NCBI GenBank assembly: GCA_018857735.1
Contig: JABMCL010002055.1
Span: 1,788,501-1,852,500, forward strand
DNA: 64,000 nt
Source of the DNA: Alviniconcha marisindica
Taxonomy: Eukaryota; Mollusca; Gastropoda; Provannidae
Direction of reading: 5' to 3'
Shown here: piece after piece, positions 11,159 through 21,649 of the stretch
Layout of the letters: each line of letters begins with the position of its first letter
How positions within the stretch are numbered: position 1 is the first letter of the stretch
Notes under the pieces: model-generated
Database searches by the model: none
The model's input: only the letters and a program-made list of their open reading frames with translations
Told to the model about the DNA's origin: nothing
Made by a program: the position numbers and the translations under genes

Positions 11159-11379
11159 ACGTGCACAGCTGGCGTCAGAAAGAGTATGACAGACAGCGAT
11201 GGTTGAAGCTGAAACAAAACCCTGAACGTTATGCCAAGAGGAAAGAGGCCAACAGAGAGAACAACCGGAAATACAGACAAAGAAGGCTGCTGAGAGCGAA
11301 ACACGTGGAGCGCGGATTATTTAAAAGAAACACACAGCCCTTTTTGACGCGAAGCACAGAAACTCACCACAACACTTAA
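11159..11379 (+). CDS. Cassette 9: phase-1 terminal exon, NP-motif peptide with long tail
   Basis: The acceptor is cttgtgtgttttgcag; junction G+ac gives Asp. It has 73 residues to TAA. The core is RWLKLKQNPERYAKRK, then EANRENNRKYRQRR, nearly the same as cassette 8. The tail after residue 45 (HVERGLFKRNTQPFLTRS and on) is longer than in its siblings and has no counterpart in cassettes 8 and 10, so the stop appears to have been lost and read through into former 3' flank. Spacing to cassette 10 is only 506 bases. Confidence 0.82.
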
Positions 11380-11664
11380 TGCTTTCGTTTAATCCCAGCT
11401 TATCGGTGAGAAATCCAGCTTATCGACAACAGACCGATTGCAAGAAGGATATTTTATTTTTATTTTTATAATACCCAAAACGGGGAGGCAGGTATACGTG
11501 GCACCTCATTTTTTCACAAAGAAAACCAAGGAGACGCGTCTCGCAAACTCTTGTAGTCGTTATGTTTGGTCTTCGTTGTCCTCCACGCCGCCCCGGTTAG
11601 AACGAAACGAAACGACACACAAGAGCGATGATTGTACTGAGACTTCAACTTGTGTTTCTTGCAG

Positions 11665-11861
11665 ACATGGCCGTGCGGCACCGCACCACGCAACAGAGAC
11701 GGCCTGCAGACAAACGAGAGTACGACAGGCAACGATGGCTGAAGATCAAGCAAAACCCGCAGCGGTACGCCCAAAAGTTGGAGGCCAACCGAGAGAACAG
11801 CAGAAAATTCAGACTGCGACGAAAACTGAAGCACTTGGAATACGCGTCTTTTCCGATTTGA
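11665..11861 (+). CDS. Cassette 10: phase-1 terminal exon, NP-motif peptide
   Basis: The acceptor is cttgtgtttcttgcag; junction G+ac gives Asp. It has 65 residues to TGA. N-terminal MAVRHRTTQQRRPADKRE, core RWLKIKQNPQRYAQK, then EANRENSRKFRLRRK and the tail LKHLEYASFPI. The ATG at 11667 is in frame directly after the acceptor, but the sequence upstream is a textbook polypyrimidine acceptor, so I treat it as internal Met. It is the third member of the NP subfamily. Confidence 0.82.
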
Positions 11862-12165
11862 CACACTCGCCGTGAATGACTGGAAAAAGAATACCGAGAA
11901 TCTGACACTTAAGTGTATTATGTACAAGGCAATACGCACAACACGGGAAAGTGAAAAAAGGCTTCTGGAGGACATACCATGGGAAATGAGAGAACAGTGT
12001 GCATGTGTAGGTGTAAATGTGGCGTCTTATACACAGTTGCAGCCTAGTAGTAATAACATTTGAAGAGAAACAGAACACACGAAGTAACAGTTGTAGGGAC
12101 ACATACTTCGACAAGTTCCCATGCTCATGCCTGCGCTTCAGACGTTGTTCCTTGTGTTGTTTCAG

Positions 12166-12311
12166 AATGGGCAAGAAGGGAGCACAGGAAAGCTGTCAGC
12201 AGAGAAACCAGCAGGCGACACTACTTCAAGATGAAAGAAGACCCGCAGCGCTATGCTAGGTGGAAAGAATCAAGGAAAATGAAGAGACGGTTCCAGCAGC
12301 GGAAGCAATAA
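12166..12311 (+). CDS. Cassette 11: shortest phase-1 terminal exon, DP-motif peptide
   Basis: The acceptor is ttccttgtgttgtttcag; junction G+aa gives Glu. It has 48 residues to TAA. The N-terminal part is WARREHRKAVSRETSRR, the core HYFKMKEDPQRYARWK, then ESRKMKRRFQQRKQ. It is joint shortest with cassette 33 and close to the minimal unit: N-helix, turn, C-helix, stop. The TAA is embedded in AATAAA (12307-12312), as in cassette 4. Confidence 0.82.
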
Positions 12312-12312
12312 A
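12307..12312 (+). promoter_or_regulatory. AATAAA overlapping the stop codon of cassette 11
   Basis: The hexamer aataaa contains the TAA of the cassette. As at cassette 4, this makes stop and potential polyadenylation signal one element and supports a terminal-exon reading. Confidence 0.5.
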
Positions 12313-12620
12313 ATCACACAGACCACCAGTCAGTATGCCAGATCTCTTGCTTAACGGAACCCATACAAATGATGCAGTTAGTGTGTCAAAGCAACAAAGT
12401 CCCGCTGAAGACTGGCCTATTGTGGACTCGTCACGCGTAGGGTAAAAGCCTGAAAAGCATTCAAAATTGGTTGAACGTTCTACACTCTCCAAACTTAGGT
12501 TGTGTAGCGCTGATATGTACATTTGTATCGAGTTTTCGAATTGTGAATCTCGTCTTGAGCTAAGATTATCCAGTATCGCTCCTTTTTAACATCTTCAGAC
12601 GTGTGCGTTTTGTTTTTCAG

Positions 12621-12778
12621 AATTGGCGAAGATATGGAAGAGGGAAGAAATGAAAGCCAAGAGTAGAGAGGCGAGCAGACGGCACTACCAGAAACTGCGA
12701 GAGGATCCTGAGCGCTATGCACGCTACCTGCAGAAAAGACGATTGAAGCAGATGAGAAAAACTGCCAAAAGAAAGTGA
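12621..12778 (+). CDS. Cassette 12: phase-1 terminal exon, DP-motif peptide
   Basis: The acceptor is tgtgcgttttgtttttcag; junction G+aa gives Glu. It has 52 residues to TGA. The N-terminal LAKIWKREEMKAKSREASRR is close to cassette 11 (SRETSRRHY versus SREASRRHY), and the core is HYQKLREDPERYARY, then LQKRRLKQMRKTAKRK. It lies only 455 bases after cassette 11, the tightest spacing but one in the window, consistent with a short local duplication. Confidence 0.83.
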
Positions 12779-13978
12779 CGTCAACATTTGCAAAAAGAGA
12801 GAAGGAGTTTCAAAAAGGATTTTTTTTAAAGCAACAAAAAGCAGCAGCAGTAAAACAGCAGTAACGCTTCTTCAAATTTGATTATGGAGCGGCCATTGAG
12901 GAGAAAGATGTGCATAATTATGTCAGCAAAGATATTTGTTCCCAAAGAGAAAGTGAACAGATGGTTGTTACTGTGCAGAATACTATGGATTCAGAAGTGT
13001 TCAGAATAGTCTCTGATGCGTGAAGTATACAAAAACCTGTGTCAAAATATTACAAGTGTTATTTATACACATACAGGAAGAGAGTGGATACTCGCTTCAA
13101 AAATGTGATTGAGGTCAACGGGTAAATCAATCGGTATGCGGTATAAAAAAAGAAGAAGAAAAAGAGAACGCTTTCATTGGACAGTACCAGACAACGTAAA
13201 CCTTAGGGGTAGACACTTTTTTTAAGAGACAGACAGTTCTAAAAACAAGTGATTAGCAAGCAACAAGAACAGAAATCACGTGGCTTTCAGGTGGTACGCG
13301 TCGCTAAGACAACGCGTGCACGAGGCTTGTTTTATGCTCGATTCACACTTTTATGCCTTTGGCTTAGCTAGCAAAGTGACTTCTTAGTTCGGAGCCATCT
13401 CATGCTGTTGATGAACGAGCTGAGTAGAACATAGCCGTGTAGATGTAAGTGATAGATAGATTGTAAATACCCTTCCGTGTAGGCTTTGTCCAGGGTATCG
13501 TTTTTCTTCTCCATCCATTGCCTAGCCTCTATTGTGGTGAACAGCTCTTTGTGTTTTTAGGTTGTCGGGAGCGGCATTTAGGACTATCAGTACTTGGTTA
13601 TTGATGCAGGATCTTCTGATCGAGTCATCTTTGGCGTTGTTTTGGTCATCCCTAGGTTCATGTTGATGTTCCCAGGATCCGTCTTCCTTGGCGTTGCTTG
13701 CCTCTGGATTTACCACTGCAACATTCGGTTTCATGCTTCAGTCGGTTTGCGTGCCGAAAATAAACACCACCTGTTCACTTGGAGGCTGCGTTTTGATAAT
13801 AAAACGGTTGTTTTAATTGTCATGGGAATACGAACTTGTTTGCCATTCCTTTGCGTGGTGTCTTCCACAGGTCTTGTGTTGCTCAGTTGTTGTTTTTTCT
13901 CCCCCTCTCTCCTTTCTTAAGGCATAAAGAGTGACTCAAACATGAACTCTTGATAGCTCGTTGCGGTGTGTGTTGCAG

Positions 13979-14163
13979 ACGAGGAGTTGTTGAAGAGAGA
14001 GCGCAAGCGGAGGCTGGATCGAGAGAGAAGTCGTCGCTATTGGGAAAAACTGCAAGAAGACCCACAGAAGTATGCGCGATGGAAAGAAATCAAACGAGCC
14101 AGAGAGAGCAAAAGAAGGAACGCAATGAAAACCAGAGGACGCCAGTTTTGGGAACTGGATTAA
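13979..14163 (+). CDS. Cassette 13: phase-1 terminal exon, DP-motif peptide
   Basis: The acceptor is ttgcggtgtgtgttgcag; junction G+ac gives Asp. It has 61 residues to TAA. N-terminal EELLKRERKRRLDRERSRR, core YWEKLQEDPQKYARWK, then EIKRARESKRRNAMK and the tail TRGRQFWELD. Lys replaces Arg in the DPxR position. AATAAA at 14501 is the first hexamer downstream. Confidence 0.83.
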
Positions 14164-14595
14164 TGATGGTCGGCAAGGTCTTATGTTGTCATCATGTCCG
14201 CAGCGAAAACCGATTATGGCAACTAGAATAGCTTCCTAAAACAGATGAGGCTTAAACTGGTTTAGGACGTATTTGCAAAGGGTTAAAAGTCGCTTTCACG
14301 TCAGCTTCATTCATCCACCAGTTCTTTCTTAGCGCACAGGTAGATGTACTTTCCGCCTTTCGTGTTTGTTAGGTAAAATGTGGCGAAAAACGAGGTTGAC
14401 AGTAGCTTCTATACATATAATTACCAATTTAGCTGTATCTTGTTCATTTGATGTGTGGAAATAGAAAGATGTTGAAGGTATTTGACTTTTGCTTGGCAAA
14501 AATAAATTATGCCTTTTCGGCCCCGCTGTAGCTGACTAGCTGTTTCTGTGTTTGTTTAATGTGTGTATGAAACGGTACCCTCGCTCGCTCTCGCT

Positions 14596-14598
<3 letters not shown>

Positions 14599-14673
<75 letters not shown>

Positions 14674-14691
14674 CCCCCCCCCCCCCCCCCC
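14599..14691 (+). repeat. (CT)n followed by poly-C
   Basis: About 70 bases of pure CT dinucleotide and then about 20 C. It lies 125 bases before cassette 14, with the pyrimidine strand in the exon sense. Confidence 0.95.
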
Positions 14692-14815
14692 TCATCGAAC
14701 TCCGTGAGCGCACTGACCATTCAAGGAGAATAGGGGCACAGTTTTAAACGAACGCCGTCGCCTCCTATTTCTCGCTTGTTTGACTATTAAAATTGAGTTC
14801 CTGGTTGTGTTGCAG

Positions 14816-14985
14816 ACGGGTCGGTGTCAAAGGAAGAGTTAAAGAAGATGAAGAGCCGAATGTGGTGCCAACGCTACTACGAAAAACTAAAGCTAGACCC
14901 AGAGCGCTATGCCAGGAAAAAAGAAAAATGGAGAGAAGCGAAACGACAGGCCTTATTGAGAAAGAAACTGCAACAGAAAAAGTAA
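14816..14985 (+). CDS. Cassette 14: phase-1 terminal exon, DP-motif peptide
   Basis: The acceptor is ttcctggttgtgttgcag; junction G+ac gives Asp. It has 56 residues to TAA. N-terminal GSVSKEELKKMKSRMWCQR, core YYEKLKLDPERYARKK, then EKWREAKRQALLRKKLQQKK. It shares the Glu-Glu-Leu opening with cassette 13. A second frame is open across part of the exon but lacks the motif. A long (CT)n/poly-C tract lies just upstream. Confidence 0.82.
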
Positions 14986-16434
14986 CGCTAACGGTGACTT
15001 GGACACACAAATTCCCGCCAGGTTAACCTAACTGCATTTAACTAATGAAAGACGGAGTGTGCTTGTGCCATTCCTAGCGAGCGCCAGCAAATGGGCCTTA
15101 TCTAATAATTTGTTTTTTTTTCCCCGAAGATCAAAGTACGTGTACACCTTTTCTGAAGTACGTGTAGAGGATAAAACGAGATAAGCGTTTGGTATTGATT
15201 TTAAAAAGAAACCATGAATGGTAGTGTACCCGACAAATAGGCAAACACAGAAACAGATGATTACGGAGACTGAGAGTGTCGCACGAATTATATATTTGTG
15301 TGTGTGTGCACGTGCGCGCGCGCGCCACTGGTTCTGTTGACGCTGTTCTGTAGTGGTGAACCAGAATATTGGGTCCGAAATCAGTGATCAGATGCTTGTA
15401 CCTGCACAAAACAAAGAGGACGTAATTTAATTTACACGTGATCATCGTGTGGTTTTAAAAGGCAATATCAAGGGCAGGCTAAAAGGTCTGTTCTTATCAT
15501 GGTAATTAGTTCCAAACGGTGGTTCTCGTGTGTTTTTTCGCTAAAACTCCCAAGTCGAATGAGATTTTGTGTGCACCACTGTTTAATCTGGTAGATTTAG
15601 AATATTTATAAAGGAATACACAAGTGTTCCCAGCCATTCCGGTAGCAGCTGCCTGCCGACTTCAGGGGTTTGATTTTGCTACATAGTTGTTGCACGATAT
15701 ATATTCCTACCGCTTTTAATTGTAACCATGACACAGCAAAGTAGGTGCGAGGAACTTTATTGTGCCCTACTGTTGTGGCTAGTATTATGTGAATGTTAAC
15801 AGTCTGGGGCGTCGCGATTTTGTTTTTGCTTTTTGTTTTAATCTGTGAGTTAAGGACGTGCGAGTGCTATTCCAGGGATGTTGTTCCCCCTGGTATTGGC
15901 TAGCTCATCGTCCCGTCGTGTCTTTTGGTCGTCCCCGTTTTGCTTGTTCTGGTTTTCATTTCTTACGAGACAAATTGTGGGCTGTATATGAGTTGTATGT
16001 ATGCAAAAAGTTGTAATATAGAGTTGTTGTGGTTTTGCACGTACATGCATGCATTTTTCCCGGTTCTGCTCATCTACCACCCCACCCCCCCACCCCCCAC
16101 CCCACCCCAACAGCCCCGCTCCCGGTTCCTGTTATTACAAGTAAGGTTTTACTGTATTATCCGAAATTAGTGTGAGAGGGTCGAGAATGTTTTGAGTTCG
16201 GATTGCTTTTGTTTGGCGAATTATTTTTGTTCTCGAGTTCATTCCGTGTCGGATAGAGACACAGACAGAGAGATTGCTTTTTTGTCTGGTTTTGTAAAGC
16301 GTTTATGTTTTCCGAAGGGCAACGGCGTTATTCTTTTGTATTATAATCGAAAGCATGATCAGTATGATTCATACACCTAAGATGCACGCCAAAATGTGTG
16401 TTGGTGTGAATGCGTGTGTTTGTCTCCTCTGCAG

Positions 16435-16514
16435 ACCCACAAAATAGAACAGGTCCCGTGCTCATTGTTACGAGGGGTCGATACCGGTCCCCGTGCTGGG
16501 AGCTTTCGGAATAA
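16435..16514 (+). pseudogene. Exon-like unit without the core motif
   Basis: A good acceptor (tttgtctcctctgcag) is followed in phase 1, with an Asp junction, by 26 codons (PQNRTGPVL...CWELSE) ending in TAA, which lies inside AATAAA (16510-16515). Acceptor, phase, junction residue and stop/AATAAA overlap all match the cassette format, but the DP core and basic helices are absent. It could be a diverged or truncated cassette, or a different kind of alternative ending. It sits alone in the 3.3-kb gap between cassettes 14 and 15. Confidence 0.4.
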
Positions 16515-17103
16515 AAAGCTACAATTTTTTTATTGATAGGTTAAGCAACATTTAAAGCGTGTGTTGTGACGGTGAAATTTACTTCATCTTTGATTTTGTG
16601 CACTGCCTTTTGACATTGTACTAATTGTTGAATAGTTTCAAGTGTTGTGTTTCGCGGTGATGTAACCAGTATGGTTGACTGTGCGTTAAAGATAAGTTAC
16701 TATTACCTTTTGCGTTTGCACATGATTATGTTCACTATTTTTGTTGTTGGTCTGTTTGTTTCTTTGATTGTTGTTTTCTATGAGTTTTAAACTGTTATGA
16801 TATTATGATAAAATAATACAAATACAATGATAATACGAATACAAAGTCACTTTTATAATGCGGTGTGTGTGACTGTGTGTGTGTGAGAGAGAGAGAGAGA
16901 GCGCAATTTTTAATTACTTTTTTTGACCAAATAATGGTAATAGATAAATCTTATAAAGCGCTATTCTCCTAAGTCAAATTAAACTCCTTGCGCTGTAGAA
17001 ACAACTCATACCAGACAAACAAAAACCATTAACGTGCAATTTAACAAACCCGTATAGTCGTCTATCGTATAGTCGTCTATCGTAAAAATATCACCTAGCA
17101 AAC

Positions 17104-17105
<2 letters not shown>

Positions 17106-17168
<63 letters not shown>

Positions 17169-17187
17169 ACACACACACACACACACA
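17106..17187 (+). repeat. (CT)n(CA)n microsatellite
   Basis: About 60 bases CT then about 20 bases CA, pyrimidine tract on the + strand. Confidence 0.95.
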
Positions 17188-18333
17188 GAGTTCCACCTCG
17201 TCCAATGAAATACGCAATTCAATTAGCAAATTACCAATACTCTCAAAAACTCGCTCCCTTTGAGTCTCTTCTCCTCTCTAATAACTGAAATGTCAGTTTT
17301 GTAAAGGGAGAGCGGCCCTGTCTCCGACGAATCACACACCTCCATTTTGGTCACAATAACCACAAGAAAACGGGCAAAGAAAATGAGCGAGAAAGAAATT
17401 GTGCAAGGAAAGGTGACGAAATTATCAAATGAGTGGGTTTGGCCGCTGTATTTACCTGCCATGTCGGAACATTTTGCATTTGCCTCCTGTAGACTACAGT
17501 TCCTATTTTATTATATTTTTTCGAAAGTTGCGTGTGTTTAGAAAAGTATCGACAAAGGTATAAAAGCAGTTTATGCGAGGAGGAGACATCCCATGAGCCC
17601 CCCCTCCCCCCCGCCGCATACGTACAATATCGCTCGAAAGTAATTCCCTGGTGATGCAGTCAGTTTTCGTGTACAAATGAATCGGTATATCACAGTTTAT
17701 GGCGTTAAACGTTATTGTGTCTGTTGCAACAAAGTAGATATTTGAGTCACCATGTCCGTTAATGCGGATCACGGAGACTACAGTGGTAGCTGCTGTGGAA
17801 TACGCAGGCCAACGCTCACCGCACTTCATTACAGCATGCGAATACACGTAGAATGCTTGCAACCCTTGCCGCACTTTAGCGTACATGGCATGCTTTGTCT
17901 TCGGGACGCTTTAGCAGCCAGTACGAAAACCTCGTTCTTGGAGGGAGATAAGTGTGTTCAGTACAACTTTCATCCACTGAAACTTGTCCTGAGGTGACCC
18001 GATGCGGTTGTCGGGATGTTAATATCTAAGCAATAACCAATCCACTGAAACAATTGAAAATAGCACCGTCGTGTTTTAAGTTACTTTGCAGTCAAACCAT
18101 GCGTGGTAAGCTTACTTTTTGTGAATGACCTGAAAAACCCAAACGTTGACAACTGCATACCTGAATTCCCCCCGGCCCCCGCGCCCCCGCGTCTCTCTCG
18201 CTCAGAGATCAGATATTCTTATGTTGTTGGTTTTAATTGGGCTTTTGTTACCTTAAGGACGATATAATGGACAGATCGGCTGTGAAGAAGAGTGGCTCCC
18301 ATGCATCAAGAGTGGCTACCATGCATGTTGCAG

Positions 18334-18521
18334 AGGCACTGACTTTCCGCCAGAAGGCCGACAGTCACCAGAGACGCATGCAGGCTGACAGACGAGAGAG
18401 GAACAGGCGATACTGGCGGAAACTGAAAGAGGACCCTGAACGCTTTGCTAGGCGGAAGGAAGCTCAAGCCAAATACAAGAAACTTGCACGACTGAGGAAG
18501 ATGAAAACAGAGAGAAAGTGA
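18334..18521 (+). CDS. Cassette 15: phase-1 terminal exon, DP-motif peptide, weak acceptor
   Basis: The acceptor ctaccatgcatgttgcag has a poor polypyrimidine tract; it lies in a small imperfect duplication (catgcatcaagagtggc and catgcatgttgcag) that may have replaced the original tract. Junction G+ag gives Glu. It has 62 residues to TGA. N-terminal ALTFRQKADSHQRRMQADR, core YWRKLKEDPERFARRK, then EAQAKYKKLARLRKMKTERK. Phe replaces the Tyr, as in cassette 16. An in-frame ATG exists at 18237, so this is the one cassette where a longer 5' reading frame deserves checking. Confidence 0.75.
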
Positions 18522-18915
18522 GGTTTCCGAGGCAAGCTAACGGGTAACACCCGCTTTCAGTGTTTCAGGCCGGACTGAACGAAAATGCCAGAATTTAAAC
18601 GAAACATTAACTGAGAAAACCGACGGAATGTAGTTTCGGCGTGTTAGCAAAATACACTGTCGGGCTACCTGTCTACTATAAACGCACATTAGTCGCCCAA
18701 AAAATTAAGCGACCGAAACACGAATTTGGGTTGTACAGTTTCCATCGCCGCAAGCTTTGCAGAGTTTCTTTCTGTCTTTGTCTCTGGTATCCTCACATTG
18801 CCACTGAATGCTTGCATTACAACAGTGTGTTCATTGAATCCGAGTTGTTCCTGCAAGAAGAAGAAAAACAGAATAGCATGGAAACGTCCTCACTGCCTGC
18901 CACTTTTTCTTGCAG

Positions 18916-19091
18916 AGGCCTGGCGGAGACAGCAACAGCGACAATATCTGAGAGCTCAGAAGCGGCTGCAGAACCAGCGGTACTGGCAGAGACTAAAGCA
19001 AGACCCCCAACGCTTTGCTAGATGGAAGGAAGCCAATACTAAAAACAACCAGCTTTTTCGTTTGAGGAAGAAAATGAACAGATGGAAGTGA
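18916..19091 (+). CDS. Cassette 16: phase-1 terminal exon, DP-motif peptide
   Basis: The acceptor is ctgccactttttcttgcag; junction G+ag gives Glu. It has 58 residues to TGA. N-terminal AWRRQQQRQYLRAQKRLQ, core YWQRLKQDPQRFARWK, then EANTKNNQLFRLRKKMNRWK. The block around RAQKR-QNQ-YWQRLK is shared almost unchanged with cassette 17, so 16 and 17 are a recent pair. The acceptor-plus-first-codons also resemble the remnant at 9291. Confidence 0.84.
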
Positions 19092-19608
19092 ATTTGTTTT
19101 TAGAGGCAAGCCATCTGTGACTGATCTGTGTTGAACTCGCTGTTGGAATGTGCCGGACTGAAGGAACATGCTGGAATTGAAATAGAAGCGTAGATTCAGA
19201 AGACCCAGCCAATTCTTAATGCGTGTATGTGTAGTCAACACAACAGTGTAAAATTAGCTGTCCGTTAAACATTCAGAAACCAGTCAGTTGCCCTGTTTTC
19301 ACAGTGACTTTAGATACTACGCAAAATAATCCCTCATTTTCTGTGAAACGCTCAACCTGCAACTTCACATTGACTCCACGCATGCGAAATAATAAAATAA
19401 AATGTTCATTATGAAACACTTTCTGACCACTTTCTGACCATTCTTCTGCTCTTGTCTGTTTTCTCTGTGTGCGTGATTGATTGATTCCCGCAAGAAACTA
19501 TTCCCGGCAGCAGTCTGGTGTGTCCGTGCGTTTCTTAAAAGACTGCAGAAGTCGAAGAGGACTGGAGATAATGGCAACACGCTCATGGTGTGTCCCCTTT
19601 TCTTGCAG

Positions 19609-19802
19609 AGTCATTCCTTCAGCAGCTGCAGCGCCAGAGAGCTCAGAAGCGGCGGCAGAACCAGCTCTACTGGCAGCGGCTTAAAGAAGACCCCGAGCGC
19701 TTGGCCAGGAAGCGACGTAAAGAGCGTGCCGTGCAGAGACAGCGGCGAAATCAGAGGCTAGCGCAAAAAAGAGCCAACCAAACGCCGTCTGGCAACTGTT
19801 GA
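19609..19802 (+). CDS. Cassette 17: phase-1 terminal exon, DP-motif peptide
   Basis: The acceptor is ggtgtgtccccttttcttgcag read from its last bases; junction G+ag gives Glu. It has 64 residues to TGA. N-terminal SFLQQLQRQRAQKRRQNQ, core YWQRLKEDPERLARKR, then RKERAVQRQRRNQRLAQKR and the tail ANQTPSGNC. Leu replaces Tyr. It is the sister of cassette 16 through its first half; the C-terminal half has diverged. Confidence 0.84.
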
Positions 19803-20581
19803 GTAGCTACAGTAGCCATAATTGATGCCCACTCTACGTCTCCGTGGGACTGAGTGTTCAGCAGATGAACAAGTTCAAATTCAGTGTTTTGCTTTAGGTC
19901 CACAGAGACCGGTCGGACTGTTAGGGACGAGGAGCCCAGGACGGCCACCTCAACTCCCACACAGGCCCTGAGCGCTGAAGATGAACAGGATTCAGTACTG
20001 GTATTTCGTACCCAGAGACTGCGAGTACCCGCCTCATCTAAAACAATTTGTTCTAAAATACCATTTGATAGAGACAACCACAAGCAAGCATTGGACGGAA
20101 TAATAAGGTTCTTTATGATACGTTGGTCATTGAAGGAATCCCATTCGTGCACGGATCGGGTTCTGAATAGAACAGTCACAAATTGGTCATGTGAACACCA
20201 GCCCACTGACGTGGTGTAGTCAGTATTTACTGTGTGTGAATACGTGATGAATGAGTGATATGGATAAGACAAGATCAGCTTTAGCGTCGTGAATTTGTAT
20301 CATTTCACAAATAAAATTCTTTTATCAGGCTTCCTTTTGCCTAGTACTTAGAGTGCTCACGCCTTTCGTTTCGCACTGACAAATCGTCACCAGCATTTTT
20401 TTTTTTTTTAAAGTATTCTTTGCATGCCTCATTCATTTGACGTTTACATGTCCACGTACATAACATGGTGTATTCCGGAGTCTGTACCTGGACTCACCGC
20501 TGCGCAGTTAGTAAAACCGATAATACGCTGGCGGTCAGCCTTCCAGCTGGGCACTTCATCCTGTGACCTGTCTTCTTGCAG

Positions 20582-20745
20582 ACCTGCTGATCATGAGGCG
20601 AACGGAGAGACAGAGAGCGAGGAAGAGAGAAATGAACCGGCTGTACCACGAGAGGCTCAAGCAGGACCCGCAGCGCTACGCCAGGCGCATCAAGTCCATT
20701 ACTCTCAACAGAGCCAAGAGTCGACAGCGCCAGCCGCCACTGTAG
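20582..20745 (+). CDS. Cassette 18: phase-1 terminal exon, DP-motif peptide
   Basis: The acceptor is tgtgacctgtcttcttgcag; junction G+ac gives Asp. It has 54 residues to TAG. N-terminal LLIMRRTERQRARKREMNR, core YHERLKQDPQRYARR, then IKSITLNRAKSRQRQPPL. His stands at the usual Trp position. AATAAA at 20971, about 225 bases after the stop, is the first polyadenylation hexamer. The region just after the stop has short repeats of an agtgacttgtatg-like sequence. Confidence 0.84.
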
Positions 20746-21467
20746 TGACGATTCATCTCTAACTGTGAAATGAACCAGCCGAGAACCGACACTCCCAACA
20801 GTATAGCATGTGATGTTGCTGTGTCCATTTCCGGTGAAAGCAAGTGAGACAACGAAGAGACAACAACGCTACAATGACTTGTATGTGCCGTCAACACTAC
20901 AACAGTGACTTGTATGCTCCACGAACACCACAACAGCGACTTCTATGCGCCGTAGATGTATGGCACTTGCAATAAAGCAGTTCAAGCATCATACGGCTGA
21001 GCTACCAAGAGGTGGCGTTACGGAAATACATGTCAAGGTGTGACATTCCGGTTTATCGTAGACTGCACTGACTTCGGCATTTCAACATTGATGGTCACAG
21101 TTTGAAATTAGCAACAAAATTGGATTAATCAAGCAGCCTAGCACTTCTCCGGTAGCAGCCAAGAAACACTGATGTAGTAAAGAGTGTGAACAATACGTCG
21201 GTAGAATTGAGTTAGTAAAATGCTGACATGGACGAACACTCTTCAAGACAAGCACACTACTTGGCACTACTACACTAAAACACCACCCTGAATAAAACGA
21301 TGTTCCGAGATAAGCATACTGCTTGGCACTACTATGGCAAATACCACCCCGAACAAAACAAGTCTTCAAAACAAGCATACTACTTGGCACTGTACCCAGT
21401 GGGAGACTCGGTGAAATTCGGCTATGCCTGTACTCCGGTCTAACGGCTGTTGCGTGGTTTCTTGCAG

Positions 21468-21649
21468 AGCTGGCGAGGAGAGAGATGAGACGAGAGAAGA
21501 ACCGCGCCAAGAGTCGGCGCTGCTACGAGCGCCTGAAGCAAGATCCCGAGCGCTACGCCAGGAGGAGGCAGCTGATGAAGGAAGCCTCGAGAAACTACCT
21601 GGCCAGGTGGTCAGCGACGCGGCGGCACTGGCACAATGACCCGAATTAA
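21468..21649 (+). CDS. Cassette 19: phase-1 terminal exon, DP-motif peptide
   Basis: The acceptor is ctgttgcgtggtttcttgcag in its last 15 bases; junction G+ag gives Glu. It has 60 residues to TAA. N-terminal LARREMRREKNRAKSRR, core CYERLKQDPERYARRR, then QLMKEASRNYLARWSATRR and the tail HWHNDPN. It shares LAR/MAR openings and NRAK-type helices with cassettes 20 and 21. Immediately upstream (21200-21400) a degenerate repeat of an aagcatactacttggcac-like unit leads toward the acceptor. Confidence 0.84.

Larger units (their letters stand above)
10288..13978. other. Spacers between cassettes 8 and 13
   Basis: Outside the cassettes I see the retroposon-tail fragment at 10991 and otherwise unrecognised AT-rich intron-like sequence. 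A 70-codon minus-strand frame at 13522-13734 matches nothing I recognise. The spacers do not visibly resemble each other, although the exons do. Confidence 0.5.
14986..18333. other. Gap between cassettes 14 and 15
   Basis: Contains the exon-like unit at 16435, short GT/GA runs near 16862-16900, a (CT)n(CA)n tract at 17106-17187, a sequence near 16945 with aaagcgct that recurs near 27070 and 48050, and a retroposon-tail-like stretch near 17988. No gene recognised. Confidence 0.5.

Noticed and set aside
11667..11861. Cassette 10 as an independent small gene starting at its in-frame ATG
   Set aside because: The ATG follows directly on a strong acceptor identical in format to its neighbours, so an exon is the simpler reading.
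13522..13734. Minus-strand 70-codon frame
   Set aside because: Not repetitive, but I recognise no domain, splice signals or start context; left as unassigned.
19884..20219. Acceptor-like ttttgctttag at 19897 with an open frame
   Set aside because: The frame lacks the DP core and basic helices, and no other cassette format feature is present.
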